From Halomonas sp. TD01 (GTDB lineage Bacteria; Pseudomonadota; Gammaproteobacteria; Pseudomonadales; Halomonadaceae), in the NCBI RefSeq assembly GCF_923868895.1, contig NZ_OV350343.1, forward strand, positions 1,860,001-1,924,000: DNA of 64,000 nt, given 5' to 3'. The translations under genes were made by a program, and so were the position numbers. Within the stretch, counting starts at the first letter, position 1. Each line of letters opens with the position of its first letter. Under the pieces are notes generated by a model. It saw only the letters and a program-made list of their open reading frames with translations. It was not told where the DNA came from and ran no database searches. Positions 23,605 through 33,159 of this stretch are shown piece after piece.

Positions 23605-24666
23605 TTAGCGGCAGATTGCTTCCAGTGCCTCTATTAAGCTATCCATCTCATCATCTGTGCCGATGGTGATGCGCAAGAAGTTATTGAGTGCGTCAGTATT
23701 AAAATGACGTACCAAAACTCCTCGCTCTCGAAGGCCTGCAAATAGCTGAGCGCCTTCAAAATCGGGATGCTGGGCAAGCACGAAGTTGGCCTTCGAAGGC
23801 AGTACTTCAAAACCTAGCTGCTCAAGTCGCTGACGTGTGCGCTCACGGGTCGTGATCACATTATTTCGGCACGCGTTAAAGTGTTCTTCATCTTTAAGAG
23901 CTTCAATGCCGATGAGGCTCGCTAGGCTATCCACTGGATAGGAATTAAACGAGTCCTTGACCCGCTGGAGCCCATCAATCAGCTCAGGGGAGCCAATGGC
24001 ATAGCCCAAGCGTAAACCAGCCAAGCTACGTGATTTAGAGAACGTTCCTGTGACTAGCAGGTTAGGGTAGTGCTCAACTAAAGCAACAGCGCTTTCTGCG
24101 CCGAAATCCACATAAGCCTCATCGATTAATACAACCCGGTTTGTCACGCGCTTAAGCAGAGCCTCAATGGTTTCGAGGGAGTGCGCATGGCCAGTCGGTG
24201 CGTTTGGGTTGGCAAAGATAACGCCGCTGCGCTCTGATGCATTCGCCAGGGCATCAACATCGACCTCCCACTGTGGGGTTAGTGGATGCTTACGAAGCGC
24301 GACGCCATAAAGGTTGGCGTACACAGGATAAAAGCTATAGGTGATTGAGGGGACATCCAGCGGTGCGTCATGGCAGAAGAAGGCCTGAAACGCAAACGCG
24401 AGCACTTCATCTGACCCATTGCCGACGAAGGTTTCTGCCACGCTAACCCCATAGCTGTCGGCCAGCGTTGTACGCAGCGCGTAAGAGGTAGGATCAGGAT
24501 ACAAGCGCAAATGGTCGATAGCATAATTACGCAGCACCTTGCTCACCCCAGGTGCGGGCGGATAAGGGTTTTCATTGGTGTTGAGTTTAATAACCTGTTC
24601 GCGGGGCTGCTCACCAGGCACATAGGGGGTAAGCTCCCTAACAGCTGGACTCCAGTATTGGCTCAT
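23605..24666 (-). CDS. hisC: Histidinol-phosphate aminotransferase
   Basis: Pyridoxal-phosphate enzyme of histidine synthesis, converting imidazole acetol phosphate to histidinol phosphate. Fold-type I aminotransferase with KLNTNENPYPPAPGV near the N-terminus, NPNAPTGHAHSLE, VLIDEAYVDFG and the PLP-lysine motif GTFSKSRSLAGLRLGYAIG. 353 residues, normal. It lies apart from hisBHAF (9 kb away), as in many gammaproteobacteria with dispersed his genes. The neighbour on the other side is the divergent NlpE-like gene. Confidence 0.94.
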   Translation of the reverse strand: MSQYWSPAVRELTPYVPGEQPREQVIKLNTNENPYPPAPGVSKVLRNYAIDHLRLYPDPTSYALRTTLADSYGVSVAETFVGNGSDEVLAFAFQAFFCHDAPLDVPSITYSFYPVYANLYGVALRKHPLTPQWEVDVDALANASERSGVIFANPNAPTGHAHSLETIEALLKRVTNRVVLIDEAYVDFGAESAVALVEHYPNLLVTGTFSKSRSLAGLRLGYAIGSPELIDGLQRVKDSFNSYPVDSLASLIGIEALKDEEHFNACRNNVITTRERTRQRLEQLGFEVLPSKANFVLAQHPDFEGAQLFAGLRERGVLVRHFNTDALNNFLRITIGTDDEMDSLIEALEAICR

Positions 24667-24830
24667 GCGGGTAACCTGATTATCCTGATGTTAATACCCC
24701 ATGGTCGCCCGATGACTGCCTGAGCGCAAGCATTCAAGTAGTGAGGGGGGTGGGCGTCGCACCTTGTAGCGGTTATGCTGTCACAAGCGCGCGAAAGAAA
24801 TGTATGTCCAACACGATAAGGAGACACTCA

Positions 24831-25280
24831 ATGCAATTTAGGAGTTTGCTAGCCGGCTCGGCTATGTTGGCACTGTTGGCGGGCTGTGCAGCTGGCCCAA
24901 CGGATCAGCGTGAAGAAGCAGGAATGACTGCTTCTCAAGCCAATTATCAAGGTACGCTGCCTTGCCGTAACTGCGATGGCATCGACTTGAATGTGACGAT
25001 GATAGGCGAAGAAATGAGTGCTCCCGAAGAACGGACGTTCACGTTAAACGCCACTTATCGTAATCATCCACAAACGCCGCCAGACGAAAACTATGCAGGT
25101 AACTGGGAAGTACTGACGGGCACGCCGTCGGATCCATCTGCCACTGTCTATGAGTTAACGCCGAATGGCGATGGCCAGATCTACTACTTTCAACGTATTA
25201 GTGAACGCACGTTGGAGCTGATCGACCCAGAGCGTCGTCGTTTCGAAAACGGTGAGATGCTGCAGTTACAGCGTCAATAA
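24831..25280 (+). CDS. NlpE-like lipoprotein
   Basis: A 149-residue secreted lipoprotein: signal peptide MQFRSLLAGSAMLALLAGC with lipobox LLAGC, then an NlpE N-terminal-type domain with its hallmark NYQGTLPCRNCDGIDL, a CxxC pair in a GTLPC context. NlpE senses surface contact and envelope or copper stress via the Cpx system; this protein has only the N-terminal domain, so a full signalling role is not assured. Start at ATG 24831 after AAGGAGACACTCA; a frame extending upstream to 24741 lacks a signal. A terminator follows. Confidence 0.82.
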   Translation: MQFRSLLAGSAMLALLAGCAAGPTDQREEAGMTASQANYQGTLPCRNCDGIDLNVTMIGEEMSAPEERTFTLNATYRNHPQTPPDENYAGNWEVLTGTPSDPSATVYELTPNGDGQIYYFQRISERTLELIDPERRRFENGEMLQLQRQ

Positions 25281-25297
25281 AGCGTGAAGTGATGCTT

Positions 25298-25321
25298 AAA
25301 GGCGGCCATTGGCCGCCTTTT
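25298..25321 (+). terminator. Terminator after the NlpE-like gene
   Basis: AAAGGCGGCC / GGCCGCCTTT hairpin followed by TTTTG, 18 bases past the stop. Confidence 0.75.
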
Positions 25322-25390
25322 GCATTTCTAGTCATCTGATGCATAAATCTCAGTGGCGATATAATCAGTGGCGATAACAACAGGAGCGAC

Positions 25391-26767
25391 ATGGCGGTGG
25401 CGAAAGCGAAAAGTGCCTTTGTGTGTACCGAATGCGGTGCGGAGTATCGAAAGTGGCAAGGCCAGTGCTCCAGCTGCCAGGAATGGAACACGCTAAGTGA
25501 GATTCGGTTGGCTAGTGCGCGCCCTGGAAGTGGCGCAGCCATGGGACGGGCGGGCTATGCAGGAGACCTGTCGAGAGATGTGGTGGATCTTGGCAATGTG
25601 GATCTCAGCGAAGTACCCCGCCTCACTTCGACCTTTGCTGAGTTTGATCGTGTGCTAGGTGGCGGCCTGGTGCCGGGGTCCGCTGTGTTGCTGGGGGGCA
25701 ACCCAGGCGCTGGTAAGTCCACGCTGCTTCTGCAAACCGCCTGCAAGCTCGCCCAGCAGCGGCGTATTCTATATGTCACCGGGGAGGAGTCGCTTTCCCA
25801 AGTTGCGATGCGCGCCCACCGCTTACAGCTGCCTACTAATGGGCTGAAAATGTTAGCGGAAACCAGTGTTGAAACAATTTTAGCGGTGGCTGAACGAGAA
25901 AAACCGGAAATTTTGGTCATCGACTCAATTCAAACGATGCACCTAGAGGATATTAGCTCAGCGCCAGGTGGCGTTGCCCAGGTTCGTGAATCTGCGGCAG
26001 CTCTGACCCGCTTTGCTAAGCAAACGAACACAGTATTGTTACTGGTTGGGCATGTAACGAAGGATGGAACGCTGGCTGGCCCTAAAGTACTGGAGCACAT
26101 GATTGATGCCTCGCTGCTATTAGAGGGTGGAGCTGACTCTCGATTTAGAACCCTTCGCGGCCAGAAAAACCGCTTTGGTGCGGTGAATGAGCTGGGTGTG
26201 TTTGCAATGCTTGAGCAAGGTTTAAAAGAAGTCAAAAACCCCAGTGCGATTTTCCTATCACGCCAAGAAGAACAGGCTCCCGGTAGTTTGGTCATGGTGG
26301 TATGGGAAGGTACCCGGCCAATTCTGGTGGAAGTGCAGGCGTTAGTCGATGAGTCTGCATTGGGGAATCCTCGCCGTGTGGCCGTTGGCGTCGATCAAAA
26401 CCGACTTGCTATGCTGCTAGCCGTGCTAAACCGTCACGGTGGTCTGTTTACCGGTGATCAAGATGTTTTCCTTAACGTGGTAGGCGGCGTGAAAGTACTC
26501 GAAACCAGTGCTGACTTGGCGGTGCTCCTAGCGGTGGTATCCAGCCTGCAAAATCGCGCTCTGCCAAAAGAGTTGGTGGTATTTGGCGAAGTTGGGCTTT
26601 CGGGAGAGATTCGGCCTGTGCCCAGCGGGCAAGAACGTATTGCTGAAGCGGCTAAGCATGGATTTTTAAGGGCGATTGTGCCGCGTGGTAATGCACCCAA
26701 GCAGGCTCCGAAGGGGATGGAGGTCATCCCTGTGGATAAACTTAGCGATGCCCTGGAAGCGCTCTAA
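25391..26767 (+). CDS. radA: DNA repair protein RadA
   Basis: RecA-related DnaB-type helicase that helps branch migration in recombination. In order: four-cysteine zinc finger (Cys12, 15, 26, 29 in VCTEC...CSSC), RecA-like ATPase with Walker A GGNPGAGKST, the RadA-specific KNRFG motif (RGQKNRFGAVNELG), and a C-terminal Lon-protease-like domain (from about residue 330; GGVKVLETSADLAVLLAVVS and ELVVFGEVGLSGEIRPV). 458 residues, normal. It stands alone, 45 bases before selD. Confidence 0.97.
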   Translation: MAVAKAKSAFVCTECGAEYRKWQGQCSSCQEWNTLSEIRLASARPGSGAAMGRAGYAGDLSRDVVDLGNVDLSEVPRLTSTFAEFDRVLGGGLVPGSAVLLGGNPGAGKSTLLLQTACKLAQQRRILYVTGEESLSQVAMRAHRLQLPTNGLKMLAETSVETILAVAEREKPEILVIDSIQTMHLEDISSAPGGVAQVRESAAALTRFAKQTNTVLLLVGHVTKDGTLAGPKVLEHMIDASLLLEGGADSRFRTLRGQKNRFGAVNELGVFAMLEQGLKEVKNPSAIFLSRQEEQAPGSLVMVVWEGTRPILVEVQALVDESALGNPRRVAVGVDQNRLAMLLAVLNRHGGLFTGDQDVFLNVVGGVKVLETSADLAVLLAVVSSLQNRALPKELVVFGEVGLSGEIRPVPSGQERIAEAAKHGFLRAIVPRGNAPKQAPKGMEVIPVDKLSDALEAL

Positions 26768-26812
26768 CGTAAGCTATGCTGAGGAACAACATAAAGACTA
26801 AGGAGAGGCATT

Positions 26813-27850
26813 ATGAGTTCGATTCGGTTAACCCAATATAGTCACGGTGCAGGTTGTGGCTGCAAAATTGCTCCAGATGTGCTGGATGGAATTCTTGCTA
26901 AAGCAGGGCCTGCCGCGGGTCACAAACGGCTCATTGTAGGTAATCAGGGGCGTGAAGACGCTGCGGTGTATGATTTGGGTGATGGCCGCGGCATGATCGC
27001 GACCACCGATTTCTTTATGCCGATTGTCGATGATCCCTTCGATTTTGGCCGTATTGCTGCCACTAACGCTATTAGCGATGTGTATGCCATGGGCGGCACG
27101 CCGGTCATGGCATTGGGCATTTTAGGTTGGCCGCTGGATAAGCTCAGCGCTGAAATTGCGGGTGATGTTGTTGCAGGAGCCCAAGCTGTTTGTCGTGAGC
27201 TGGGCGTCGCGTTAGCAGGCGGACACTCGATTGACGCCCCAGAGCCGATGTTTGGTTTGGCGGTCAACGGTTTAGTCGATTTGGCGCATTTAAAACTCAA
27301 CAGCCAGGCGAAACCTGATGATCTGTTATTCCTAACCAAACCACTGGGTGTGGGGCTATTAACTACGGCTGAAAAGCGCGGCTTGCTCGAAGCCGGGCAC
27401 CAAGGCCTTGCCCGAGAAACGATGCTCAAGCCCAATCATATTGGCGTTGAGTTGGCGAAGGTGAAAGGCGTTAACGCCATGACGGATGTTACGGGGTTTG
27501 GCCTTGCTGGGCACCTATCGGAAATGTGCAGCGCAAGCGGTGTGATGGCGCAGATCGATTTTCGCCGCTTACCCCGTTTAGCCGAAGCTGAAGCTTACCG
27601 TCGGCAGGGCGCTGTCCCCGGAGGCTCACTGCGCAACCGCGACGCCTTAGGTAAATCGTTGCCTGTTATGGACGATGCCCACTGGCAATGGCTTTGCGAT
27701 CCTCAGACGTCGGGCGGTTTGTTGATTAGCGTCGATCCTGCCTGGGAAGATGACGTAGAACGTATTGGCCGTGAGAACGGTATTAACTTGGTACCGTTTG
27801 GCACCATGAAGGCTGCACAGGGCGACGTTTTGATTGAGGTTATTGGATGA
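26813..27850 (+). CDS. selD: Selenide, water dikinase (selenophosphate synthetase)
   Basis: Makes selenophosphate, the selenium donor for selenocysteine and 2-selenouridine. The N-terminus SHGAGCGCKI aligns with E. coli SelD, Cys15 and Lys18 corresponding to its catalytic Cys17 and Lys20, so this is a cysteine (not selenocysteine) form. AIR-synthase-like fold motifs follow: TTDFFMPIVDDPFDFGRIAA, GGHSIDAPEPMFGLAVNG, TDVTGFGLAGHLSEM and DPQTSGGLLISV. 345 residues. It overlaps mnmH by 4 bases, which ties its product to tRNA selenation. Confidence 0.97.
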   Translation: MSSIRLTQYSHGAGCGCKIAPDVLDGILAKAGPAAGHKRLIVGNQGREDAAVYDLGDGRGMIATTDFFMPIVDDPFDFGRIAATNAISDVYAMGGTPVMALGILGWPLDKLSAEIAGDVVAGAQAVCRELGVALAGGHSIDAPEPMFGLAVNGLVDLAHLKLNSQAKPDDLLFLTKPLGVGLLTTAEKRGLLEAGHQGLARETMLKPNHIGVELAKVKGVNAMTDVTGFGLAGHLSEMCSASGVMAQIDFRRLPRLAEAEAYRRQGAVPGGSLRNRDALGKSLPVMDDAHWQWLCDPQTSGGLLISVDPAWEDDVERIGRENGINLVPFGTMKAAQGDVLIEVIG

Positions 27851-28935
27851 CCCTAGCCACTGTTCCGGCAACATTAAACTTAATCGCGGAAGAAACGCCG
27901 TTGATTGATGTGCGCGCCCCGATTGAGTTTGCCCAGGGCAGTTTGCCTGGCGCGGTTAACTTGCCGTTAATGGTTGATGATGAGCGCCACCAAGTGGGCA
28001 TTGCATATAAGCAGCTGGGGCAGCAGGCGGCCATCGGGTTGGGTGAGCGCTTAGTTAGCGGTGAAGCTAAGCAAGCACGCGTTGACGCGTGGGAGGCGTA
28101 CGTAGCGCGCCAGCCAGAAGCTATTATCTACTGTTTTCGTGGAGGGCTACGTTCGCAAATTGCGCAGCAGTGGCTAGCCGAAACAGGTATTAACAGGCCG
28201 CGTATTGAGGGTGGCTGGAAAGCGGTGCGTCATCGGCTATGTCAGCGGATTGATGAGGCCGCCAGTCAGCCGATGTTGGTCGTTGCAGGACTGACAGGCT
28301 GTGCCAAAACGACGCTTATTAACCAATTGAGTAACGGCATTGATCTAGAGGCCTTTGCCAACCATAAAGGATCGGCCTTTGGCCGACAGCCAGAAGAACC
28401 GACGCCACAAATTGATTTTGAACACGCCTTGGCCAAACGCTTAATCGGGCTGACAGGTAAACTGGTAGTAGAGGATGAGTCGCGACAAATCGGTAATGCT
28501 AATATTCCGCTTACTTTTTGGCATGCCTTACAGCGTGCGCCGCGAATACGCATTGAGATGCCTCTGGATTGGCGTTTAGAGCAGTTGCGCCGTGACTATA
28601 TCGAAGCACTTGAACAGAGCTACACCGCCCGTTACGGCCAGCAAGAGGGCTGGCAGCGCATGCAGCGCCAATTAGCCAATGCCTTGGAGCGTTTGGCTAA
28701 GCGGCTAGGAAATGCCCGTTTGCAGCGTCTGCAGCGATTACAGTGCATGGCCTTTGATGCCCATGCGCTAGGTAATATTCAGGCTCACGAGGCATGGCTT
28801 GCACCGCTGTTAACGGAATATTACGACCCACTTTATCGCTATCATCTTGAAAAGCAGCGGGATAGCCGTCCTACCGAGCTGCACGTTGGCGATTGGGATA
28901 GCTGTTTAGAAGCCGCTAAGCAATGGAGCGCTTAG
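27847..28935 (+). CDS. mnmH: tRNA 2-selenouridine synthase
   Basis: Replaces sulfur by selenium in the wobble uridine of tRNA-Lys, Glu and Gln, via a geranylated intermediate. The N-terminal rhodanese domain has the active Cys96 in IIYCFRGGLRSQ, equivalent to the essential Cys97 of E. coli MnmH; a P-loop GLTGCAKT at residues 148-155 opens the C-terminal part. 362 residues. The start lies inside the selD stop (ATGA), a conserved selD-mnmH operon. Confidence 0.95.
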   Translation: MTLATVPATLNLIAEETPLIDVRAPIEFAQGSLPGAVNLPLMVDDERHQVGIAYKQLGQQAAIGLGERLVSGEAKQARVDAWEAYVARQPEAIIYCFRGGLRSQIAQQWLAETGINRPRIEGGWKAVRHRLCQRIDEAASQPMLVVAGLTGCAKTTLINQLSNGIDLEAFANHKGSAFGRQPEEPTPQIDFEHALAKRLIGLTGKLVVEDESRQIGNANIPLTFWHALQRAPRIRIEMPLDWRLEQLRRDYIEALEQSYTARYGQQEGWQRMQRQLANALERLAKRLGNARLQRLQRLQCMAFDAHALGNIQAHEAWLAPLLTEYYDPLYRYHLEKQRDSRPTELHVGDWDSCLEAAKQWSA

Positions 28936-28969
28936 CGGCGTTTTATGCGCCAATAGTTGATGCAGGGGC

Positions 28970-29662
28970 CTATGCCGCTTTCAGCCATTGGGTCATCACG
29001 CGGTCTAGCAGCGGTGCTAACTTATGAAAACGACTAGCGTCTTCTAGGATCTGTTCATTGGTTTGTAGAAAACGCCCTGTTGCGTTATTTTTTGGCTGTG
29101 GTCGGTCGTCTGCATCGAGCAGTAGTGAGACGCTGGAAGCAGTCGCCTCAAAATGGCACAGTAAGCCGATGACACGCCCAGCGTCCCATGAAAACCCTTG
29201 TAGTGGTGCCGCCGCACTGCCGCCTAGCGGTAGTGCATTGTCCGGTAAGCTAAACACGAAGCGATGCCACATAAACGCCTCAAACTGTTCGGGTAAGTCA
29301 AAGGCGCTTTCTGGGGCCTGTGTTATTTGGTGCCAGCCAATTTCAGGGTAAGTGCCTGGCGCGATGACAGCGTCTAGCGCTTGCGCTATCCACAGTGCTC
29401 CCAAGCCAATGCCCAGTATTGGTTTTTGACCATCCAGATAGCGATTAATCAGCTTTCGCTCGGCTTTAAACCAGTCGGGTGGATCATTTACTAGCGGCTC
29501 AGGGCCATCCAGTATAATGATCGCATCGCACTCACCCGGTCGTGGGGTTAGCTCGCCCGCATAAAGATGAAAAACGGTGTAACTATGGCCCATACTCTCA
29601 AGCCAGTCAGTTAGACGAGCGGGACCATGGTCAGGGCCGTGCTGTAGCAGATGGATATGCAT
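28970..29662 (-). CDS. Class I glutamine amidotransferase-like protein, catalytic Cys replaced by Gly
   Basis: A 230-residue GMP-synthase-like amidotransferase domain: N-terminal MHIHLLQHGPDHGPARLTDW, the DGPEPLVND segment, and the nucleophile elbow PILGIGLGALWIAQAL. In active members the elbow reads G-I-C-L-G; here the Cys position is Gly86 (codon GGC), while the partner His170 and Glu172 (LLCHFEAT) remain. It should therefore lack glutaminase activity and may bind a ligand or regulate, or act otherwise. ATG 29662 follows GAGGAG with good spacing; a frame starting at 29692 is unlikely. Divergent from the DUF416 gene; convergent with mnmH. Confidence 0.82.
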   Translation of the reverse strand: MHIHLLQHGPDHGPARLTDWLESMGHSYTVFHLYAGELTPRPGECDAIIILDGPEPLVNDPPDWFKAERKLINRYLDGQKPILGIGLGALWIAQALDAVIAPGTYPEIGWHQITQAPESAFDLPEQFEAFMWHRFVFSLPDNALPLGGSAAAPLQGFSWDAGRVIGLLCHFEATASSVSLLLDADDRPQPKNNATGRFLQTNEQILEDASRFHKLAPLLDRVMTQWLKAA

Positions 29663-29774
29663 GGTAATCTCCTCGCCGGCCGATGTTAACAACGCGACAG
29701 GGATCTCCTGTCGCGTTTGTGCGACGATAACGTATCGCGTTCATTTCACCAATATTGTGACCCAGGAAATCAGC

Positions 29775-30377
29775 ATGGTGGCTAAACCCCTAGGATTTTA
29801 TCAGCGGCTTCAACAATTGCCGTTGCCCGCCCAGCAAGCGTTTATGGCAGCTCTTTGTGAACGCCTGCTACCTAACTACGCTTTGTATCAACAAACCACG
29901 GGTCTAGGTGACGAGCATACGCTGCGTACCGTGCTGAGCTTGGTATGGGAGCGTCTAAACGTTCCGAATGCTAGTATCGACTTTGCTCGGCAAGCGGAAA
30001 AGCTGGCTGAGTGCGAACCCCCAGAAGGTGATGAGAGCTTTGGAGCGCGCCGAGCGTTAGACGCCGTCGTATCGGTATCCGCGTTGCTAGATACGCTGCA
30101 GGGCGAATCACCTGAAGCAGTGCTGGATGTCAGCCGCACCTCGCGAGCGGGCGTTCGCGCTTTTATCGAGCTGACCGAAGGTGAGGAAGATGCTCAGGTG
30201 CTTGCGCTGATTATTCGCGACCATCCATTGATGGCCGACGAAAACGATTTCCAGGATGCTGTTTTGGACGCCGTGAGCGAGCCAATTAATAAAACCTCCC
30301 TAAAAGAGATTCGTCAGTTAGGGCGTAATAACGGCATCAGTAATCTTGGTTTAACCTTAGACGAAGGCGGGGAGTAA
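29775..30377 (+). CDS. DUF416 (YjaG) family protein
   Basis: A 200-residue mostly helical cytoplasmic protein matching the YjaG/DUF416 family: LGFYQRLQQLPLPAQQAFMA near the start, a central DEHTLRTVLSLVWERL and acidic C-terminal half. The function is not established. ATG 29775 follows AGGAAATCAGC; a longer frame from 29661 runs into the divergent promoter region and is rejected. Convergent with the following outer membrane protein gene. Confidence 0.85.
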   Translation: MVAKPLGFYQRLQQLPLPAQQAFMAALCERLLPNYALYQQTTGLGDEHTLRTVLSLVWERLNVPNASIDFARQAEKLAECEPPEGDESFGARRALDAVVSVSALLDTLQGESPEAVLDVSRTSRAGVRAFIELTEGEEDAQVLALIIRDHPLMADENDFQDAVLDAVSEPINKTSLKEIRQLGRNNGISNLGLTLDEGGE

Positions 30378-30390
30378 CTGGCTAAGCCGG

Positions 30391-30897
30391 TTAAAACCGC
30401 AGGCCCGCCGTCACCATCATGCCGGCGGTGCCGAAGATAATGAGATCTGATTCTACACGCCCCCATTGCACGCCAATGCTAGGTAGCAGCGCAGGCGCTA
30501 TGCCTAAATGATTAAAGGGGATCTTGTCGCGGTACTCACCTTTATAGCCGCGCAGTAGCCCACCTGTCAGCTTGGCTCGTACGTTGACCCCTTCAGAAAA
30601 TTGCCAAAGAGGAAACTCTCGGCCTGCATAGAAGTACCAAGTAGGCTGATCGAAGGAGTTTTTAAACCATGCCGCCCCAGTTAGCCAGCGGTCAGGGTTG
30701 TGTAACTCAATACTGACTAGCTTTTGCTGATTGATGTGCTCCGGGTCTGGGTCGAAGTGACGTGTTAACAGGCTGGTTTGCACCAATGTGTGGTCGAGTT
30801 CTAAGGTGGGCGGCCAATCTGGCAAAGAAAAGGCTGAGACGGTTGTGCTCAGCCAAAAAATTGCTAGCCCTCCCAGCCATTGGTAATAATGTGGCAT
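30391..30897 (-). CDS. Predicted outer membrane beta-barrel protein
   Basis: 168 residues with a signal peptide (cleavage likely after TVSAF or near LPDW), then alternating hydrophobic/aromatic strands: SIELHNPDRWLTGAAWFKNS, QPTWYFYAGREFPLW and VRAKLTGGLLRGYKGEYRDK, ending ...MMVTAGLRF with a C-terminal Phe typical of outer membrane barrels. Similar short proteins in Pseudomonas carry a doubtful sn-glycerol-3-phosphate transporter name; I would not use it. It lies 40 bases beyond hisF on the same strand and could be read through from the his operon. Confidence 0.7.
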   Translation of the reverse strand: MPHYYQWLGGLAIFWLSTTVSAFSLPDWPPTLELDHTLVQTSLLTRHFDPDPEHINQQKLVSIELHNPDRWLTGAAWFKNSFDQPTWYFYAGREFPLWQFSEGVNVRAKLTGGLLRGYKGEYRDKIPFNHLGIAPALLPSIGVQWGRVESDLIIFGTAGMMVTAGLRF

Positions 30898-30937
30898 GTA
30901 ATGCTCCTGAAAAAGGGCTCGTTTCTATAAGATCCCG

Positions 30938-31711
30938 TTAGAGGCGCATTTCGATGCCCCGTTCCGCCATATAGCGTTTTGCTTCTGGTATCGTGTATTC
31001 ACCAAAGTGAAAGATACTCGCCGCCAGTACCGCATCGGCACCACCTTTGAGTACGCCGTCCACTAAGTGATCCAAGTTTCCTACACCGCCAGAGGCAATC
31101 ACCGGCACGCTGACGGCTTCAGAAATAGCGTAGGTAACGCCCAGGTCGAAGCCCACTTTAGTACCGTCTCGATCCATACTGGTTAACAGTAGCTCGCCTG
31201 CGCCAAATTCCACCATCTTTTTGGCCCATTCGACGGCATCTAAGCCCGTCGGCCGACGTCCGCCGTGGGTGAAGATTTCCCAGCGCGGAGGCTCTCCTTC
31301 TTTGGACACCTTCTTAGCGTCAATCGCCACCACGATACATTGGCTGCCAAAGCGCTCAGCGGCCTCGCGAACAAACTCTGGATTGGTAACCGCGGCGGTA
31401 TTGATCGAGACTTTATCGGCCCCTGCATTCAGCATGGTGCGAATATCATCGCAACTGCGGATACCGCCCCCAACGGTGAGAGGAATAAACACTTCACCGG
31501 CGATGCGCTCTACCATGTCGACTGTGGTGTCACGGTTTTCGTGGCTGGCGGTAATGTCGAGGAAGGTGATTTCATCGGCACCCTGCTGGTTGTAACGCTG
31601 GGCGATTTCAACGGGGTCACCTGCATCACGGATGCCAACAAAGTTAACGCCTTTCACCACACGCCCGGCATCGACATCTAAGCAAGGAATAATACGTTTC
31701 GCTAAGCTCAT
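30938..31711 (-). CDS. hisF: Imidazole glycerol phosphate synthase, cyclase subunit
   Basis: (Beta/alpha)8 barrel that, with HisH, forms imidazole-glycerol phosphate and AICAR in histidine synthesis. The N-terminus [20 protein letters not shown] holds the catalytic Asp of the first strand; the second catalytic Asp lies in [17 protein letters not shown]; phosphate loops are seen at [11 protein letters not shown] and [11 protein letters not shown]. 257 residues, normal. It overlaps hisA by 4 bases. Last gene of hisB-hisH-hisA-hisF. Confidence 0.96.
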   Translation of the reverse strand: MSLAKRIIPCLDVDAGRVVKGVNFVGIRDAGDPVEIAQRYNQQGADEITFLDITASHENRDTTVDMVERIAGEVFIPLTVGGGIRSCDDIRTMLNAGADKVSINTAAVTNPEFVREAAERFGSQCIVVAIDAKKVSKEGEPPRWEIFTHGGRRPTGLDAVEWAKKMVEFGAGELLLTSMDRDGTKVGFDLGVTYAISEAVSVPVIASGGVGNLDHLVDGVLKGGADAVLAASIFHFGEYTIPEAKRYMAERGIEMRL

Positions 31712-32454
31712 TCGTTGCCTCCGCTAAGCTGGTCGCTCAAACGCTGGGCTTCTGCCACATCCAGGCTGCCCTCGTAGATAGCGCGGCCTGTAATCGCGCC
31801 TAAAATGCCGCTATTGGCGACATCACATAGCGCACGAATATCATCTAGATTGGTGACACCGCCAGAGGCGATTACGGGTAAGCCGCCTTCACGAGCTAGC
31901 GCAGCAGTGGCGTCCACATTGACGCCTTGCATCATGCCGTCACGGGCAATGTCGGTATAAACAATGCTGGAAACGCCGTCATTGGCAAAGCGCTTGGCGA
32001 GTTCGGTCGCTTTCAGGGTGGACACTTCAGCCCAGCCGTCGGTGGCCACATAGCCATCTTTAGCATCCAGGCCAACAATAATATGGCCTGGGAATGCACG
32101 GCACATCTCGCCCACAAAATCCGGTTCTTTAACCGCTTTTGTACCAATAATGACGTAAGAAACCCCTGCATTTAGGTAATGCTCAATGGTGTCTGCCGAG
32201 CGAATGCCGCCGCCAATTTGAATGGGCAGGTTAGGGTAGGCGCGTGCTATTGCAGTCACTGCATCGCCGTTCACCGGTTTGCCTTCAAATGCGCCGTTTA
32301 GGTCAACTAGGTGCAGGCGGCGAGCCCCTGCTTCTACCCAGCGGGCGGCCATGGCAACGGGGTCATCGCCGTAGGACGTCGCATCTTCCATGCGGCCTTG
32401 TTTCAAGCGCACACACTGGCCGTCTTTGAGATCAATCGCGGGAATTACCAACAT
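31708..32454 (-). CDS. hisA: ProFAR isomerase
   Basis: Isomerises ProFAR to PRFAR ahead of HisHF. Starts [20 protein letters not shown] with catalytic Asp8; second Asp in [14 protein letters not shown]; phosphate-binding [10 protein letters not shown] and [11 protein letters not shown], the internal half-barrel duplication shared with HisF. 248 residues. It follows hisH by 11 bases. Confidence 0.96.
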   Translation of the reverse strand: MLVIPAIDLKDGQCVRLKQGRMEDATSYGDDPVAMAARWVEAGARRLHLVDLNGAFEGKPVNGDAVTAIARAYPNLPIQIGGGIRSADTIEHYLNAGVSYVIIGTKAVKEPDFVGEMCRAFPGHIIVGLDAKDGYVATDGWAEVSTLKATELAKRFANDGVSSIVYTDIARDGMMQGVNVDATAALAREGGLPVIASGGVTNLDDIRALCDVANSGILGAITGRAIYEGSLDVAEAQRLSDQLSGGNE

Positions 32455-32465
32455 AGTGAAACCTC

Positions 32466-33107
32466 TCAGGGCGTCCAGGTGACAAAATTTTCTAGCAGGC
32501 GAAGGCCCGCACGGGAGCTTTTTTCAGGGTGGAACTGTACGGCGAAGGTGGCATCGCGGCCAATCGCCACGTGGGCGCAAACCTTGCCGTACTGAGTGGT
32601 ACCAAACACTTGGGCATCGTCAGCTGCATTGACGTAGTAGCTGTGCACAAAATAGAAGTGTTCGTTATCGTCAATGCCTGCCCACAGCGGGTGATCGTGA
32701 TGCTGTGCCACGAGATTCCAACCCATGTGCGGCACTTTTAAACGCTGTTCGTAATCATCACGCATATTGGCCGGAAAACGGTCGACGCTGCCATGGAAAA
32801 AGCCTAGGCAGTCTACGCCGCCATTCTCTTCGCTGCGTTCCATCAGCATTTGTTGACCCACGCAAATGCCCAACAGCGGCTTGGCCTGGCGGGTAAGAAT
32901 ATCGTCGACTAAACCACGTAGCTCGGTACGTTCGAGCTCGCCCACACAGTCTCGGATAGCCCCCTGGCCCGGTAGCACCAAGCGTGTTGCGCCTAAAATA
33001 CGCCGAGGGTCGCGGGTAATAATCACATTTTCGTGGGTGACGTGCTCAAGCGCTTTTGCCACAGAGTGCAGGTTGCCCATTCCATAATCGATTACCGCGA
33101 TGGTCAT
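32466..33107 (-). CDS. hisH: Imidazole glycerol phosphate synthase, glutaminase subunit
   Basis: Delivers ammonia from glutamine to HisF. Triad amidotransferase: nucleophile Cys82 in [11 protein letters not shown] and the C-terminal His/Glu in VQFHPEKS. The N-terminal [20 protein letters not shown] is typical. 213 residues, normal. It contrasts with the Cys-less amidotransferase-like gene 3.5 kb away. Confidence 0.96.
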   Translation of the reverse strand: MTIAVIDYGMGNLHSVAKALEHVTHENVIITRDPRRILGATRLVLPGQGAIRDCVGELERTELRGLVDDILTRQAKPLLGICVGQQMLMERSEENGGVDCLGFFHGSVDRFPANMRDDYEQRLKVPHMGWNLVAQHHDHPLWAGIDDNEHFYFVHSYYVNAADDAQVFGTTQYGKVCAHVAIGRDATFAVQFHPEKSSRAGLRLLENFVTWTP

Positions 33108-33159
33108 AAAGCGCTCCTTGTTATCGTTAGCGAGCTACCACTGGCTGTAATACTCGGCA

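Noticed and set aside
26855..26866. Selenocysteine in SelD
   Set aside because: The active-site codons are ordinary Cys (TGT, TGC), with no TGA.
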